Of a stretch of DNA of 64,000 bases, positions 43,902 to 55,536 are shown piece by piece. This DNA is from Galdieria partita (lineage: Eukaryota > Rhodophyta > Bangiophyceae > Galdieriales > Galdieriaceae). Location of the stretch: NCBI GenBank assembly GCA_025991245.1, contig BQMJ01000004.1:248001-312000 (forward strand), given 5' to 3'. The translations under genes and the position numbers were made by a program. Numbering within the stretch: position 1 is the first letter of the stretch; each line of letters starts with the position of its first letter. The notes beneath the pieces are model-generated. The model did no database searches, was not told the origin of the DNA, and was given only the letters and a program-made list of their open reading frames with translations.

Positions 43902-46062
43902 CTAATCAGTGTCTACAGCTACTTGTGGAATTTCCATCGAAACTCTGAAAAAGGGTCGCGACGCTGTATCACTCAATGACATGGATGTCCAGGTTGGTTG
44001 TATCGGTCTCGACCAAAACTTCACGAGTCCCGAAGAACTAGCGGTTAAGATTCCTCCTTTAAAGAATATAATGTCGGTCAAGGGTTCCGAATGAGCAATA
44101 TGGACAAGAAGAGGATCTATAAAAGGAATTTTAGCCCGCGGTCTAGCAGGAATAACAGCCAATGGTTCCGAAATGTTGCTGGTAACAGAGTTTTTAGAGA
44201 AGGTACTTCCAGTTCTAGTGCGCGGTGAACGACCAGCGTTCGAATAAAAAGGTGAGTTTGAACGTGAAAGTCCCGTTTGACCTTGTTGTAGGCGGAGCGG
44301 TAATGGTGCTCTTAAAATATTTCGGGAAGATTTCTGTCCGTCTATCTCCAAGTCTGCAAATTTGTTTCGTAGTAAACCTGAATCTTCATGAAAAGAAAAG
44401 TCTCCATTGGACGCCTCTTTCAGATTGTCTCTTGAACTTCTTTGAGTTTTCACGTGAACGGGTTCTAGTCCTGGATAGTCCCATAAAATAAGCTTTGTGT
44501 CTTGACCAGCCGAACCTAGTCTGTAGTGCCCTTCCTGACAAAGCCAGTGATCGAATGCTACAGCTGAAACAAAGGAAGTGTGCGCCTGCATTCTACAGAT
44601 GAGTTGCCGGGTAACTGGTTCCCATAAAGATACTAAATCATCCTCTCCACCTGTTGCCACATATTGACCATCGGGACTCCAAGCAACACAAAGTAGAGCT
44701 CCGAAATATGACTGAAATGAAAAAAGAATTTGTTCCCTGGAAAAGTCGCAAATTCGCAGAAAGCCATCTTTAAAAGTCAACGCCAGCTGTGAACCATCGG
44801 GAGAAAATGCAAGATCAGTTATAGGACTACCACAAAAATGCCACTGGGACACAGGATGGAATCGTTTACGTCGTGCGGGTCTCGTAACTGTCAAAGTATG
44901 AAGACCCTTCGAATTTGAACTAGACGAAGAGGTTGTTGCTTTTGGGCTTCTACTATGTTCTTGCTTTGGTGTACCGGAACGATGAAGCGATGGAGACGAA
45001 GAGCTGGGTAGCGTACCAGGATTCGTGTCAGAAGCAAGATTAGAATTTCCATCTTGAGCTGAACTACCGCTACTGTTGTTCGAGGAATTCTTATCGTCTA
45101 CGCCATCCCTAAAACTTGTTTAGACTAAAAGATTTCGTACTGAAACCTTCATTTGCTTACTTGGCTTCCCATACCAAAAGACTACCGTCATTATGCGAAG
45201 TTACGAGTCGCGTAAGGCTGCCCGGAACCCACAAGATAGCTGATACTTGTGAACTGTTGAATAAACCATCCTTATTGTGGACAAGCGAAGTCGCCTTAGA
45301 GGAGAATATATCGAAGTAAATAAGAATTTCACCCTTCGCGAAGCCAACTGCTACTTGGACACAATTATTATCGTCACATATTGCTGCATGACAAGTAATA
45401 TTATCCTTAAACCTAAAAAGCCTCAATAGCTGTGGATCATTGTTGGTGGACCCAACTCGGGCGTCCTTTCCAGGATCTGTACTTTCGCTACTGCCTGGTG
45501 AAGAAATATCTCCACTACTAGTTACATCTTTCCAACTCCTTTCCAACGAAGCATGTTCTTTTCTGTCGTGACTTGTTTTGTCCAAGTTATTCTGCACTAT
45601 GAAAGCAAATAACGAAGTTCCGTAGTTCACAAAGGCAACACTGACATCACTTCCAGAAACAACCGGTTCCACTTGATTTGTGATTAGCTCCATATCTTGA
45701 AAGGTGCTTTTACTCAAGGTGCGACCAACAGTGCTTCCCAGTCTTCTCAACGAGCTTTCTTCTCCTGTTTCCTTCGAGGAATTTTCTGTTGAAGTCAAAC
45801 TTTCTCGAGGAACTGTCACCAAAGAAAGCTTTACCTTTCGTAAATATGGATAATAACTAGCTCTATAAGTGTTGGAGGAGTTTGAACTTTCCCGGTTTCC
45901 AGAATCCTTTGAAGCAGAAGTTGTTGCAGCAGTAGTTGGTCTCGCTGAACTGTCGAAAAGCTGTTTACTTTCATATTTACCTTCACCAGGAACTTTGAAA
46001 AAGCTTGCAGGTTCCTTTCTAGGACTGGACGGGGCTGATTTTCGTTCAACAGTTTCGTTCAT
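43902..46062 (-). CDS. WD40 protein of the WDR20/creC family
   Basis: WDR20-type proteins are WD40 scaffolds that activate USP12/46 deubiquitinases in animals; fungal CreC does the same for CreB in carbon repression. Two exons (intron 45109-45160) give about 702 aa. The N-terminal third is Ser/Thr-rich. WD repeats include GSLTRLVTSHNDGSLLVWEA, ITDLAFSPDGSQLALTFKDG, SYFGALLCVAWSPDGQYVAT and GGEDDLVSLWEPV. The family-specific YRLGSAGQDTKLILWDY follows. The SYFGALLC and GGEDDL signatures are what single out this family. No matching deubiquitinase lies in the window. Confidence 0.86.
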
Positions 46063-46642
46063 TGCCTTATCTCACTACAAGTCAGTCTTGAAACGATCAA
46101 GAGCACCACAGTCTGAACACATTCCGGGACGAAACTAATTTTGTCCGTATCTACGAGACATTAGGATTCTCAGATGCGCCTAGAGCGATCCTCTGAGCAA
46201 TTATGGAAATCTGTAAGCATCGCCAATTTTTTTTATAAACTTTGTTGAAGCTTCAAGACTCTGGAGTTGGATAGTAATTGGCAGTATTTTAAGTTGGTAC
46301 ATTATAATCTATAAAACTTTTGTGTCATTAGGAATCATATAAACTCCTTCACTAACAATGTCTGATGTCTGGCCTAAACAGTATCCCCATCGAAAGGAAA
46401 ATATCATTTTCAAGTTATCCTCTTGTTCATTTGAAGAGAGTTTATAGTCACAGTTTCTCCAATTAACAACAACTATTTAGAATCCAAATCATCGTTTCGA
46501 TGTGTGTCAAGACCAGTTCTGCAGAAGTTTTTACAACCAAGTTCTTTAATCGATATTATGGAACTGAAGACAATCGTTTAGTTTCAATTTTATTAGGAAA
46601 GAATGATTACCCCTTCAAAATCTCGAAGCATTTTTCATCTTC
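46063..46642. other. Divergent region upstream of the orphan gene
   Basis: This gap holds an ORF starting 46501 (MCVKTSSAEVFTTKFFNRYY) that could be the true first exon of the next gene if a longer first intron, ending at a later acceptor, is used. Otherwise nothing is supported. Confidence 0.35.
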
Positions 46643-49566
46643 ATGGAAAGACCTGAGAAGGTATGCTTGTTTCCTCTAAGACGTTTAGTTTATAGTTCGT
46701 CAATTCTTAGGGAAATACTTTGAAAGGCGTTGTTTCAAGAACTCAGTGGAACACACTTTTGCAGAAAGCACCTCCTGAGTTGTCTCAAAGAGCCAAAAGT
46801 CAAGAGGATGACTTGGAAAGGGACAATGTTAGCCAAGGGTGGATTTCCCTTCAGTACGTTTTAGAGGCGGCTTCACTTTCAGGAGGAGCAAGGTGTGTTC
46901 TCGTTCTTGTTTTTACCTTGAACTTACCGTTATGCCAGGGCACTCTCTTCGCGTTTGAATTCGCTCTCCATCGAACTAGAGACATCTATCGTGAACCCAG
47001 CTCTAAGCGTTAGGCTGGGTGAGGATCTGAAACCATTTATTTTGAAACTACTGAACCGAGAACATGAATTGAAGGTCGCTCGGACAGAGTTGACCCGATT
47101 GAGGGAAGCTGTTGAAGTGCTCCTGTAAGTTTCACAAGTTCTCAACTTTTCCGTTTTATATCGTTGTTTTCACAGAAACGTTGTCAAGATTGATTTTCAA
47201 AACAAGCTTTCGGAAACTGGTTACCATATTCGTGTTCGCAGTCTCTTAAATTCAGTTCTTTTTCTGCTTAGAGTCCCGGAAGAATTTCGAGTCTTGTGTA
47301 GTTCGAAAACAGAGAACTACTCAAATTTTCTAAAAGGTTCGGAGCTTATTGAAACTGCGAAAAGGATCCTTTCGCAAACCGATTATGTTTCTTGTGATGG
47401 TTTGGATCAGATTCGAGATGAAATTTTGAAACTTACAGAAGACTTGGCTTCTCAAATTATTGATATTCTTTGTGTAGAACTGTTTCTAGGAATAGCAGAC
47501 CTATCTTTTCTACTATCGGACACCAACCAGAACGAGGAGTTGTTGTTGAAAGAGAAGCTGACAAATCTATTGAGCTCTTTATGCAAACTTCAGTACTCTA
47601 CTAGAAGTGGTGATTACTGTTGCAATCATTTTAGAAAGCACTTGATAGCTTTGATTGAGCGGTGTATTGCAGAGGCACGAGAGCTTTATCTGAGACGAAG
47701 TCCGGTAGCAAGAGTAAAAGAAGAGCCACGGGGTTATGACCTCCTGAATAGGGGTAGCTTTGTATCAAATTTTCCTATTTTATGGAGAGGCTTGACGGAA
47801 GAAGATTCAAGACGATTGAGTCTATTTGTTAAAGTTCTTACATCAGCCTTGCTGGAGGTTCTTCGTAGATTTCGAATGACAAAGGACTTGATGGTTAAGT
47901 TGGATGATGAAGATAATTATCCAACGTTGGGTACCTTATGGTTATCAATGCAACAAATGGTTGTGGTAGAGTTGGGATATCTGCTGGAAACAGAGTATCC
48001 AAATGTTGAATACTTCGATACAGCAAACGTTTCACAACAGCATCTGAGTAGTTTCCCTTTACGCTCAAAAGGTAACTAGAGAACAGTGGGATGAAACTTG
48101 AACTCATTCTTTGGATCCATGTCTCAGGTTTGCGTGAAAGTTTTGAGGAAAAAATTGCCAAGTCTTGCACGAAATCGAGTGCTTTATATACACATGTTAG
48201 CAGTGTTTATGTGGATGACAGGCATACAGAATCCAATTTAGAACAGAACCATTTAAAGAGTCGAACAGCAGAAGGACAACTTACTTCTTTAGCAAATCAG
48301 ACTTGCTATTGGCTGGGTCTGCAACCAAGTGTCTTGTGGACACCCGGTAAGTTTTATCAAATGAATAGATTGTGTCTTCTTTAAAATGTATATTTTAGTG
48401 ATATACGACGCCATAATCGATTTTCACGAGAAAGGAGATGCACTTGCATTGGAACCAAAACAACCTCTAAGTCAACATGTCAATTCTCGACAAAAAAGAG
48501 CAATCAATGGAAACAACAATGACAATATTTTATTTGTTTTTTTGGAAGGTATTTATGATCATTCTGCTCTGAGCACCATACTCTAAGTCACTCAGGTTTT
48601 CTCAAGAATCATTTTTGCAAGGTGGCTTCGGAAAGAATTGATGTCGAAACTCGGCGTCTTTGTAGTGAATCAGACTCGTTTACCGCAATAGAACCATTTT
48701 TTGAAGTGTTTGAAGATGGCGCATTTGACCAGACGCCCTCCCCTATTGTTTTGATGAAGAATCTTTGTCGCCGCAAGTTGTTAGATAGTTACAGAATGGG
48801 CAGTCAGCGTATCTTCAAATGTTGCTGGGAAGCTTACAGTATTATTGAAGAGGCACATTCATTGGAAACCTCGTTGAGAGAAAGTTTCCAAGCGACCGGG
48901 ATGTTTAGTCGTTTAATGGCTCCTTTGTGCTCACGTTTTGGAGATACTTTTATTCGTATTATCAAGGCGCTCCTTATGCCTTCATGGAATGAATCAATCG
49001 TTGAGTGGCTGATGCAGCATTATCGAGAGCAACCAGACGTTACAGTACTAAGGGACCTTTTACCTTCTATTCCAAGTGAACTGAGTGTAGAAACTTTGAG
49101 GATGCTTATTGTGATACATAATAGTACTTGCTTCCTTTTGGAAACATTGCATATGAGAGAGAAAGAAAAAAGTTTGAAAACCTCAACAGCAGCATTAGAT
49201 GACACGAATCCTTGGGTGGAGTTGAACATGATAACCAACATTTGTATCAAAGTTTTCGAGTAAGTGTTAGGAATTTTACAAGTGCAGATTTGTTTCTGAG
49301 CTTTGTTTAGACTTGAATGTGTCAATCTTATTGAGAGGTCTCAGAGAAGTTGTACGAATGAGTCACGAAAGATTTCATATTGTTCTGCAACATTTTTGAA
49401 ACAGCAATATGCATACTTCTTTGAAGTTGCAAGCCAATGCAGAGGCTTTTCCTTGTTAACTAATGTGTGTAGCCGTATTCATGATTATTCAGCCACTTTT
49501 CTCTTGACAGACTGTAAATATTGTAAAAATCAAAATGAAGAGAAAGCATCGGTGACTACTCTGTAG
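46643..49566 (+). CDS. Eight-exon helical protein, unknown
   Basis: I do not recognise this protein. Eight exons joined by introns at 46661-46710, 46893-46938, 47125-47175, 48072-48127, 48347-48398, 48549-48595 and 49260-49310 give about 856 aa with phases closing exactly. It is almost wholly alpha-helical, with an early coiled-coil stretch (REHELKVARTELTRLREAVE) and no TM helices or catalytic motifs. Size and helical make-up recall CATCHR-type vesicle tethers such as COG or exocyst subunits, but I see no diagnostic signature. An alternative start at 46501 would replace the first few residues with 53 others. It is convergent with the AMP-binding-like gene. Confidence 0.72.
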
Positions 49567-49692
49567 TAGTCGCTTATGTAGATAGTCAAACTGAAAGATC
49601 TCCTGCGAATAAATTTTATTTGCATCTTTCCACAGACAAAAATTTTGCTTTTTATGTTTTGATGTAGTCTCCCAATGCCAGATAACAAGTCC

Positions 49693-50742
49693 TTACTGCT
49701 TTGCCTTTTGAGCATTTTCAGTTTTCGTTACCAACTCAATCGCTGTATCATTGTGATGCAATGATGGAATAATCGCCAAAGTTTGTTGCCGAAGACTAGC
49801 GATAATATATGCCAAATAAGTCATCGTCGATTTTGAATCTGGTGCAATAACAACGCGACCTTGTTGGGTATTATGGTTAGAACTGTACTGAATAGCTTGA
49901 AGACATCGTTGGACTACGTCGGAAATATCTCGTTCTGAATATTCTTTGGCGTCCTCTGAAGACAAGAAGAGAACAGCTTTTTCATCGGGCGACAAATCTG
50001 ATATTGTGTTCGAAGAAATGGCCTCATTATTATATACGAGTAGATTCCTGTATTGTATAAGACCAGGAAGGTTTGCATTTCCCGAGTGAAAGATATGATG
50101 TAAACTAGGAAATCTTCTTGACGAAAAGGGACGCCCAGTGTTTCTTGTAAAACCATTCAGTCCTTTTCCGAAATCAACCAATTCTGGAAAAAGTTGTGTC
50201 CACAAGTCTGGACCTACATAGTTATCTTGGCTTCCTTTGTTATTCGTCGATTTGTAGCCGTGCCACAAGATAAAACCTTTTGGTTTGTAGCGCTCCAAGG
50301 CATGACAAACATCGGATGGATCTATCTGGTTTGAGCTCCTTTCAAAGTCCAGCGATATCAAAGTTGTGCGAGACTTGAGAGCGCCAAGACAAGCAAACAC
50401 GAACTCTGGGCTTCCAAGTGGAAGACAGCAGGCGAGCCTCTTTCCAGGACCATAACCCAACTCTAGCAGTCCTTGTGCAACTGCTTGCACTTGTTTCTAC
50501 AAAAACCTATCAATAGATTGATAAAACAATGTTTGTTGTCTTACTTGTACTTCGGAAAAAGTGAAAAAGACAGCCTCGTTCTTAGTTGTTTCAAGAAACT
50601 TGAGAGCGTTCTTATGGGGACGTTCCTTGGAATATCTGTCTAGAAGCTCTCCAATAACATTTGGTATTCTTTGACTCGAGAAATGGCGATTGAAACAATA
50701 TATTACACCGTTCCGAGTACAAGAAGATGAAGAGGCAAACAT
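49693..50742 (-). CDS. Truncated, degenerate AMP-binding-fold protein
   Basis: Two exons (intron 50497-50544) give about 333 aa. A presequence-like start (MFASSSSCTRNGVIYCFNRH) suggests the mitochondrion. The body follows acyl-CoA synthetase N-terminal sequence: NALKFLETTKNEAVFFTFSE, then QGLLELGYGPGKRLACCLPL and GSPEFVFACLGALKSRTTLI. Where the P-loop (TSGTTG-x-PK) belongs it has LFLSSEDAKEYS, and the polypeptide ends with no C-terminal lid domain, at a bit over half the usual 550-600 aa. The downstream gene starts its stop only 126 bp away, so there is no room for the missing half. It is probably non-catalytic; function unknown. Confidence 0.75.
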
Positions 50743-51710
50743 GGAAAACAATCAATACCCGTGACGAAAATTTTGCTGCCCTATGCCAATCTTTAAAGTA
50801 TGAATGGAATGTTAGTATCATCAGTTGAATGCCTGAGAGTACAATTGTGATTTGCAGTCATTTACTTTTCAGTCCAAAACTATTAACCGTAATAATTCAC
50901 TATGGATAGTTACACATGTGAGTTGAATTTTAATAATGAAAGTCTATAGAACGTTGAGAATCAATTTTCTATTCAGGAATTGGCTGAGTTTTACAGAACC
51001 TCGTAGAATATTGTAGAAGACTTTGTAGGAACTGTCTTACAAAAGATATGCGAAATAGAGAAAGGCCTTTTTAAATTGCTTGCTTTAGAGACCCGGGAAC
51101 ATAAGAAAAGATGGTATCAAGTTGCGGAAGAAGAGATGTTATATACCTTTGCCTGTTGTTTTCACGTCAAAATTATTTGTAGAATATATGTTTTTCAATA
51201 TATTTTCACTTTTTCGGTGGAAATCCATTGAAAATGCTATTTAAAGAGAGATGTTTTATTTTCCACTGAGTTGACTTGGGGATACTTGATTATATTTCTT
51301 CTTATTGTATTCTGATTACAGCTTTTCTGATATTTTTTGACTTTTTGAAAGGGAAACTGATAGAAGCTGAGAATCTAATAAAGCTTATACAAACGTTATA
51401 GATACTTTCAAGCACTTCTAAATGAAAACATTTATTTCTGGCTTTTTCTGCAAGTAGTAATGCTATACCGAACTGTTGTTTACTGAGCTCGTATTTACAG
51501 ACTCGAGTGGCAAAAGTTTTCAAAATATGGACAAGTAGGACGATTCTATAATGAATATTCAAACAAGCAACTTATTAATCATCCTATGTCAATTGCATAC
51601 TGAAGAAGACTTGAAAAGTCATCAAATGACAAATCCAACAAACTTCCATTTATCGAGTCTGTCGTGTGGACTAACACCTCAAAGCTTACTCGTCAGCGCT
51701 TAGAGACGAA
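50743..51710. other. Gap with possible plus-strand coding exon
   Basis: A plus-strand stretch around 50996-51231 is open and protein-like (VEDFVGTVLQKICEIEKGLF, then KKRWYQVAEEEML). Possible upstream pieces start at an ATG at 50800, but I could not fix the splicing. Nothing else is supported. Confidence 0.3.
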
Positions 51711-52826
51711 ATGACTTCACTGTCTGCTGTTATGCCATCCAATCAACAAAAGAACACTACTTTTGCAAAAAAAGTTACAGTGGACAAGACGAAGGAAGGA
51801 AAAAGTGTTGACCTAGTCGAACTTTCTCTAGAATGTGGTTCCAAGGCATCGTTTCTAACTTATGGCGCAAGGATAGCGTCTTTTTGTGGATCCGACGGTC
51901 AAAACGTGATTTTATCATTGAATACTTTAGCAGCATATGAAAGCGATGAGTCATATCAAGGAGCCTCCATAGGTAGAGTTTGCAACCGTATCAAGGACGG
52001 CCAGTTAACAATAGGTGAGAAGACATTTCAGCTCTCACAGAATGAAGGAACTACGTGTACGCATGGGGGCTTGAAGGGTTTCGACAAACATGTATGGCAA
52101 ATTGAAAGTCTAGGTCAGGAAGCGCACAAGGCTTATGTGGTGTTTAGTACCTTTAGTCCGGATGGTGACCAGGGATTCCCTGGTGATCTAAAGGCAACAG
52201 TGAAATATGAACTCGAGTGGAAAGCAGATATGGCTGGTACCGTTCTATATATTACATATGAAGTAATATCACTTGCTGACGTTCCTACTGTAGTTAATAT
52301 GACAAATCATGTCTATTGGAACTTGAGTGGAAAACAAAATCAAGGCGAGAATATTTGGTCTCATTCACTTCATTTGGGATCAAAAGAGTATCTAGAGACC
52401 GACCCAAAACTCTTACCGACTGGAAGAATCATAAAAGCGGATTCCCAATCCTATTTGGATTTCACCGAAGAAAGGCTCCTAAGGGGACCTCCGAAAGAAG
52501 AGGTTGGAATAAGGAATGGCTACGATCACTTCTTCGTATTTGATAAGACTGGATCAAAGTCAGCTGTTAACTGGATGAGTACCGTTCGTCATGCAGAGTC
52601 CAAAAGAACTTTACAACTCTACAGTGATCAACCTGGTGTACAATTTTACACCGGTACATTTCTTCAAGCTTCAACAATGTTTCCGTTTCATCAATATCAA
52701 GGTTTCTGTTTAGAACCAAGCGGCTTTATCGATGCAGTTCATCATCCAAACTTTCCTAGTATTCTTCTACATCCGAAGGAAACTAAAACTCAGAAAATAC
52801 AATTCCATCTTTCTTGTAACTCTTAA
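51711..52826 (+). CDS. galM: Aldose 1-epimerase (mutarotase)
   Basis: Mutarotase interconverts alpha and beta anomers of glucose and galactose. It is an intronless 371-aa gene. Family motifs in order: FLTYGARIASF, GRVCNRIKDG, THGGLKGFDKHVW, FSPDGDQGFPGDL, NMTNHVYWNLSG with the catalytic histidine, NGYDHFFVF, and VQFYTGTFL with the usual C-terminal CLEPSGFIDAVHHPNFP (catalytic glutamate). No targeting signal is evident. The last 44 bases overlap, in antisense, the coding end of the START-domain gene. Confidence 0.95.
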   Translation: MTSLSAVMPSNQQKNTTFAKKVTVDKTKEGKSVDLVELSLECGSKASFLTYGARIASFCGSDGQNVILSLNTLAAYESDESYQGASIGRVCNRIKDGQLTIGEKTFQLSQNEGTTCTHGGLKGFDKHVWQIESLGQEAHKAYVVFSTFSPDGDQGFPGDLKATVKYELEWKADMAGTVLYITYEVISLADVPTVVNMTNHVYWNLSGKQNQGENIWSHSLHLGSKEYLETDPKLLPTGRIIKADSQSYLDFTEERLLRGPPKEEVGIRNGYDHFFVFDKTGSKSAVNWMSTVRHAESKRTLQLYSDQPGVQFYTGTFLQASTMFPFHQYQGFCLEPSGFIDAVHHPNFPSILLHPKETKTQKIQFHLSCNS

Positions 52827-53855
52827 CAACTGATGAACCATTCAGGGAATCTTCCAAAATTGATTCAGGAGTACATTCTATAAATCCTTTTTGTTCTTGC
52901 CAATATTTAGCAATTCTTTGTGCAACCCAAACGTAGAAAGGGTCCGTTGCTACTCGTTGACAATGGGGAAGCGTCGAAAACTGCTCTGCTTTCTTTCGAA
53001 AAGTATGAATTCCAAAAATACACACTCGCTTTGTCACCCAATGAAACAACCACGTTGGAATGTATGGCACTTGTGGGTCAGCAAATACAGCAGTACGAAA
53101 TAAAGTTTTGCGTCTTTCAAGAGGAATGAACTGAATGCCACCAATCTTAACATCCAACCTTACAGCATCTTTTGAATCTGCGGAAAACAACTCATATCTG
53201 TTATCTTCAAAATCTTCCGGTTTCGCTGAACGAAAACAGACTACTACGCTTTGGTCCTCATCAAGTCCATCCACTGCATAGCCATACAATATGGCTTCTC
53301 GAGGAGCAAATGGCCACGGAGTAACAAAACGTGACTTCAACAGCTTCTTGCACCTAGACAACTTGGCAATCTCTTGGCTACTTCCTACGTACCAAAACAA
53401 CTCTTGCAACAAGTCAACTTCGTTAATAAGCGCTGCTGTTGCTAAGAAAGGAGCATCAATTTCAGTTTCTATTTTAAAGCCATGTATTCGAGGTCCCTCT
53501 TTAGAGTTATAATAGACTCTGCAGCGGTCACTCTCCTTGCTCAGGCACTCCCATTCTCGGTCATTCAGAATCAAAGAAAGAAAATTTTCACACTCTTCAC
53601 TTTCTTTCTGTATGCGAAGAATACTTTTTCTTAATAAACTGGCATCATCGTTTGATGCAGTTGAGTTACCATTTACAGTTTCTTCGACGGGGATGCGTCT
53701 CAAGTTGCGAACAACTCTAGCTGCCTATTCCACCCACGCTCAAAAATTTATTTAATATGTTTTCTACAGTCAAGTACCTGAAACAGCTTGTCTTCGTCAT
53801 ACAATTCCTTAGCCAACTTCCACAGCTCTTCTTCAGGATCCACTGACGTCTCCAT
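52783..53855 (-). CDS. START-domain lipid-binding protein
   Basis: Two exons (intron 53725-53777) give about 339 aa. The first exon (METSVDPEEELWKLAKELYD) is acidic and helical. The main exon has START-like features: YNSKEGPRIHGFKIETEIDA, FVTPWPFAPREAILYGYAVD, and an extended beta-sheet section to a long C-terminal amphipathic helix region (LFHWVTKRVCIFGIHTFRKK). No membrane span is present. The ligand is unknown. It ends with GIVFSEF inside the mutarotase coding sequence on the other strand. The START call rests on overall pattern rather than a diagnostic motif. Confidence 0.78.
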
Positions 53856-54844
53856 CTTGTGATTTAGGAATGTTGATTTGCCAAGCTTTATCAAAAGTCA
53901 CTTTTGAAAGTCGCCACAAATGAATATTGTTCAGATGGTAAAATGAAAAGAAACGTTTTGTACATAAGCGAGGATTTAGGAATATGAAGACTTTTATCAA
54001 GTTCACATTAAGAAACGAGTTTGTGAAATCCAGTCATTCATTCTTAGATTCCAAGGAAGTCTGAAAGTCTGTATTGTTCTAGAAATAATCTATTTGTGAC
54101 ACAAACAATATATCTTACTTATTAATAAAATAAGTAATTCCGTATGAAAAATGATTTTTCAATTAGAAACTTTTATTACACAGGCAGAAATGTGCCCAGC
54201 CAAATTTGATCTCCTTTGTGTTTTTTCATTTCACTAGGAAACTTAGAAATTGAGATAGTCTTTTGAAAAATGAATGATATCGAGTAATATCTAGCAAAAT
54301 ATTTGTTATAGAAGAATCAGTCATTCCAAAGCAACTGGTTAACATTAAAAACAAGTTACATACTTTAAGGGAGAATTTTCTGATTCGAACAAAAGCGATG
54401 GTTTGGAATAATTGAATGGTTTGATTTGAACAAATCATAGAGAGGAAAACATCGATATTAGCACAGAAGAAAAGAAATATCGGAAACATGAGATTTGAAT
54501 AAGCGCAGTCATTTCTAAACAATTTGTGAAGGGTTTTCCCGTTAGACAAAATTCATACTCCTTTGGGACATATCACAACACTTCAAAAGCATTCCTCCAA
54601 TTTCCATTCACTTTTGAAACAATGTTGCTTCTATATTTCTAAAATAGTTTTGTGGTATCGTAAAGTTGCTTCATGTTCAGAGAAACTCTTTAGTTATGAG
54701 TTCATTGCATGAAGACCAGAAGACTTTCAAGGACCCACCAAATCCAATCCTTTGTGTGGAATTGGTTATTTTGAAACATTAGACTTGTTCGAAGCGTCGC
54801 GAGGAGCAAAGAGTTTGTTTTCCTTTAAGTATCAGTATTTCAAG
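53856..54844. other. Divergent region START gene / Mago
   Basis: This AT-rich gap holds a small ATG ORF at about 54694-54780, ahead of Mago, which would be a uORF if transcribed. A minus-strand ORF near 54226-54490 is hydrophobic and AT-biased and not supported. Confidence 0.35.
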
Positions 54845-55429
54845 ATGACAGAGAACGAAGAGTTTTACTTGCGCTACTACGTTGGGCACAAGGGAAAGTT
54901 TGGTCACGAATTTTTAGAGTTCGAGTTTAGACCCGATGGGAAACTAAGATATGCTAATAATTCACACTACAAGAAGGAAACTATGATACGTAAAGAAGGT
55001 ACAGAGATAGAAGTTAGCTGAATGCACACTAATTTTTTCAAGTTTATGTTACGGAAGCAGTTCTTAAGGAACTCCGAAGAATTATTGAGCAAAGTGACAT
55101 AATGAAGTAGGAACTCACTCCATCTGTTGTTCCAGCTGACTTTTTTTATCGCAAGGGAAGATGATTCAAAGTGGCCAGAGCCAGACAAAACAGGTAGACA
55201 GGAACTGGAAATAGTTTTAGGAAACGAACATATATCTTTTGCGGTAAGTTTAGGGTTTCTTCCAAGAAATATTCTTACGCCGTTGCAGACTACAAAGATA
55301 GGCTCCTTGCTAGATGTGCAAAATAGTGAAGACCCAAATGGTTTGAGAAACTTCTATTATTTGGTACAAGACTTGAAGTGCTTCGTGTTTTCTCTCATAT
55401 CACTGCACTTTAAAATAAAGCCAATATAA
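54845..55429 (+). CDS. MAGO: Mago nashi, exon junction complex
   Basis: Mago forms a heterodimer with Y14 in the exon junction complex, marking spliced mRNAs. Four exons (introns 54999-55042, 55107-55155 and 55244-55288) give about 148 aa, the normal length. The sequence is nearly textbook: [36 protein letters not shown], then [18 protein letters not shown], and the C-terminus [16 protein letters not shown]. The GT-AG introns all close in phase. The presence of this factor fits an intron-rich genome. Confidence 0.97.
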
Positions 55430-55536
55430 AATATGACAATGCCAATTTTTGCTACGCTCCAAATAATACATTTGTTGTGTTTGACTGTCATCTGCATCTG
55501 ATAAAGTTTAAGTTTCCAGCAAATTAAATGTTTCAG

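Noticed and set aside
54226-54490. Hydrophobic minus-strand ORF upstream of Mago
   Set aside because: AT-driven Phe/Leu/Ile composition, no family, and its long version lacks an ATG; most likely chance.
8596-55429. UAP56 and Mago as a linked mRNA-export/EJC gene cluster
   Set aside because: They are 45 kb apart with unrelated genes between; co-occurrence in one window is not evidence of linkage.
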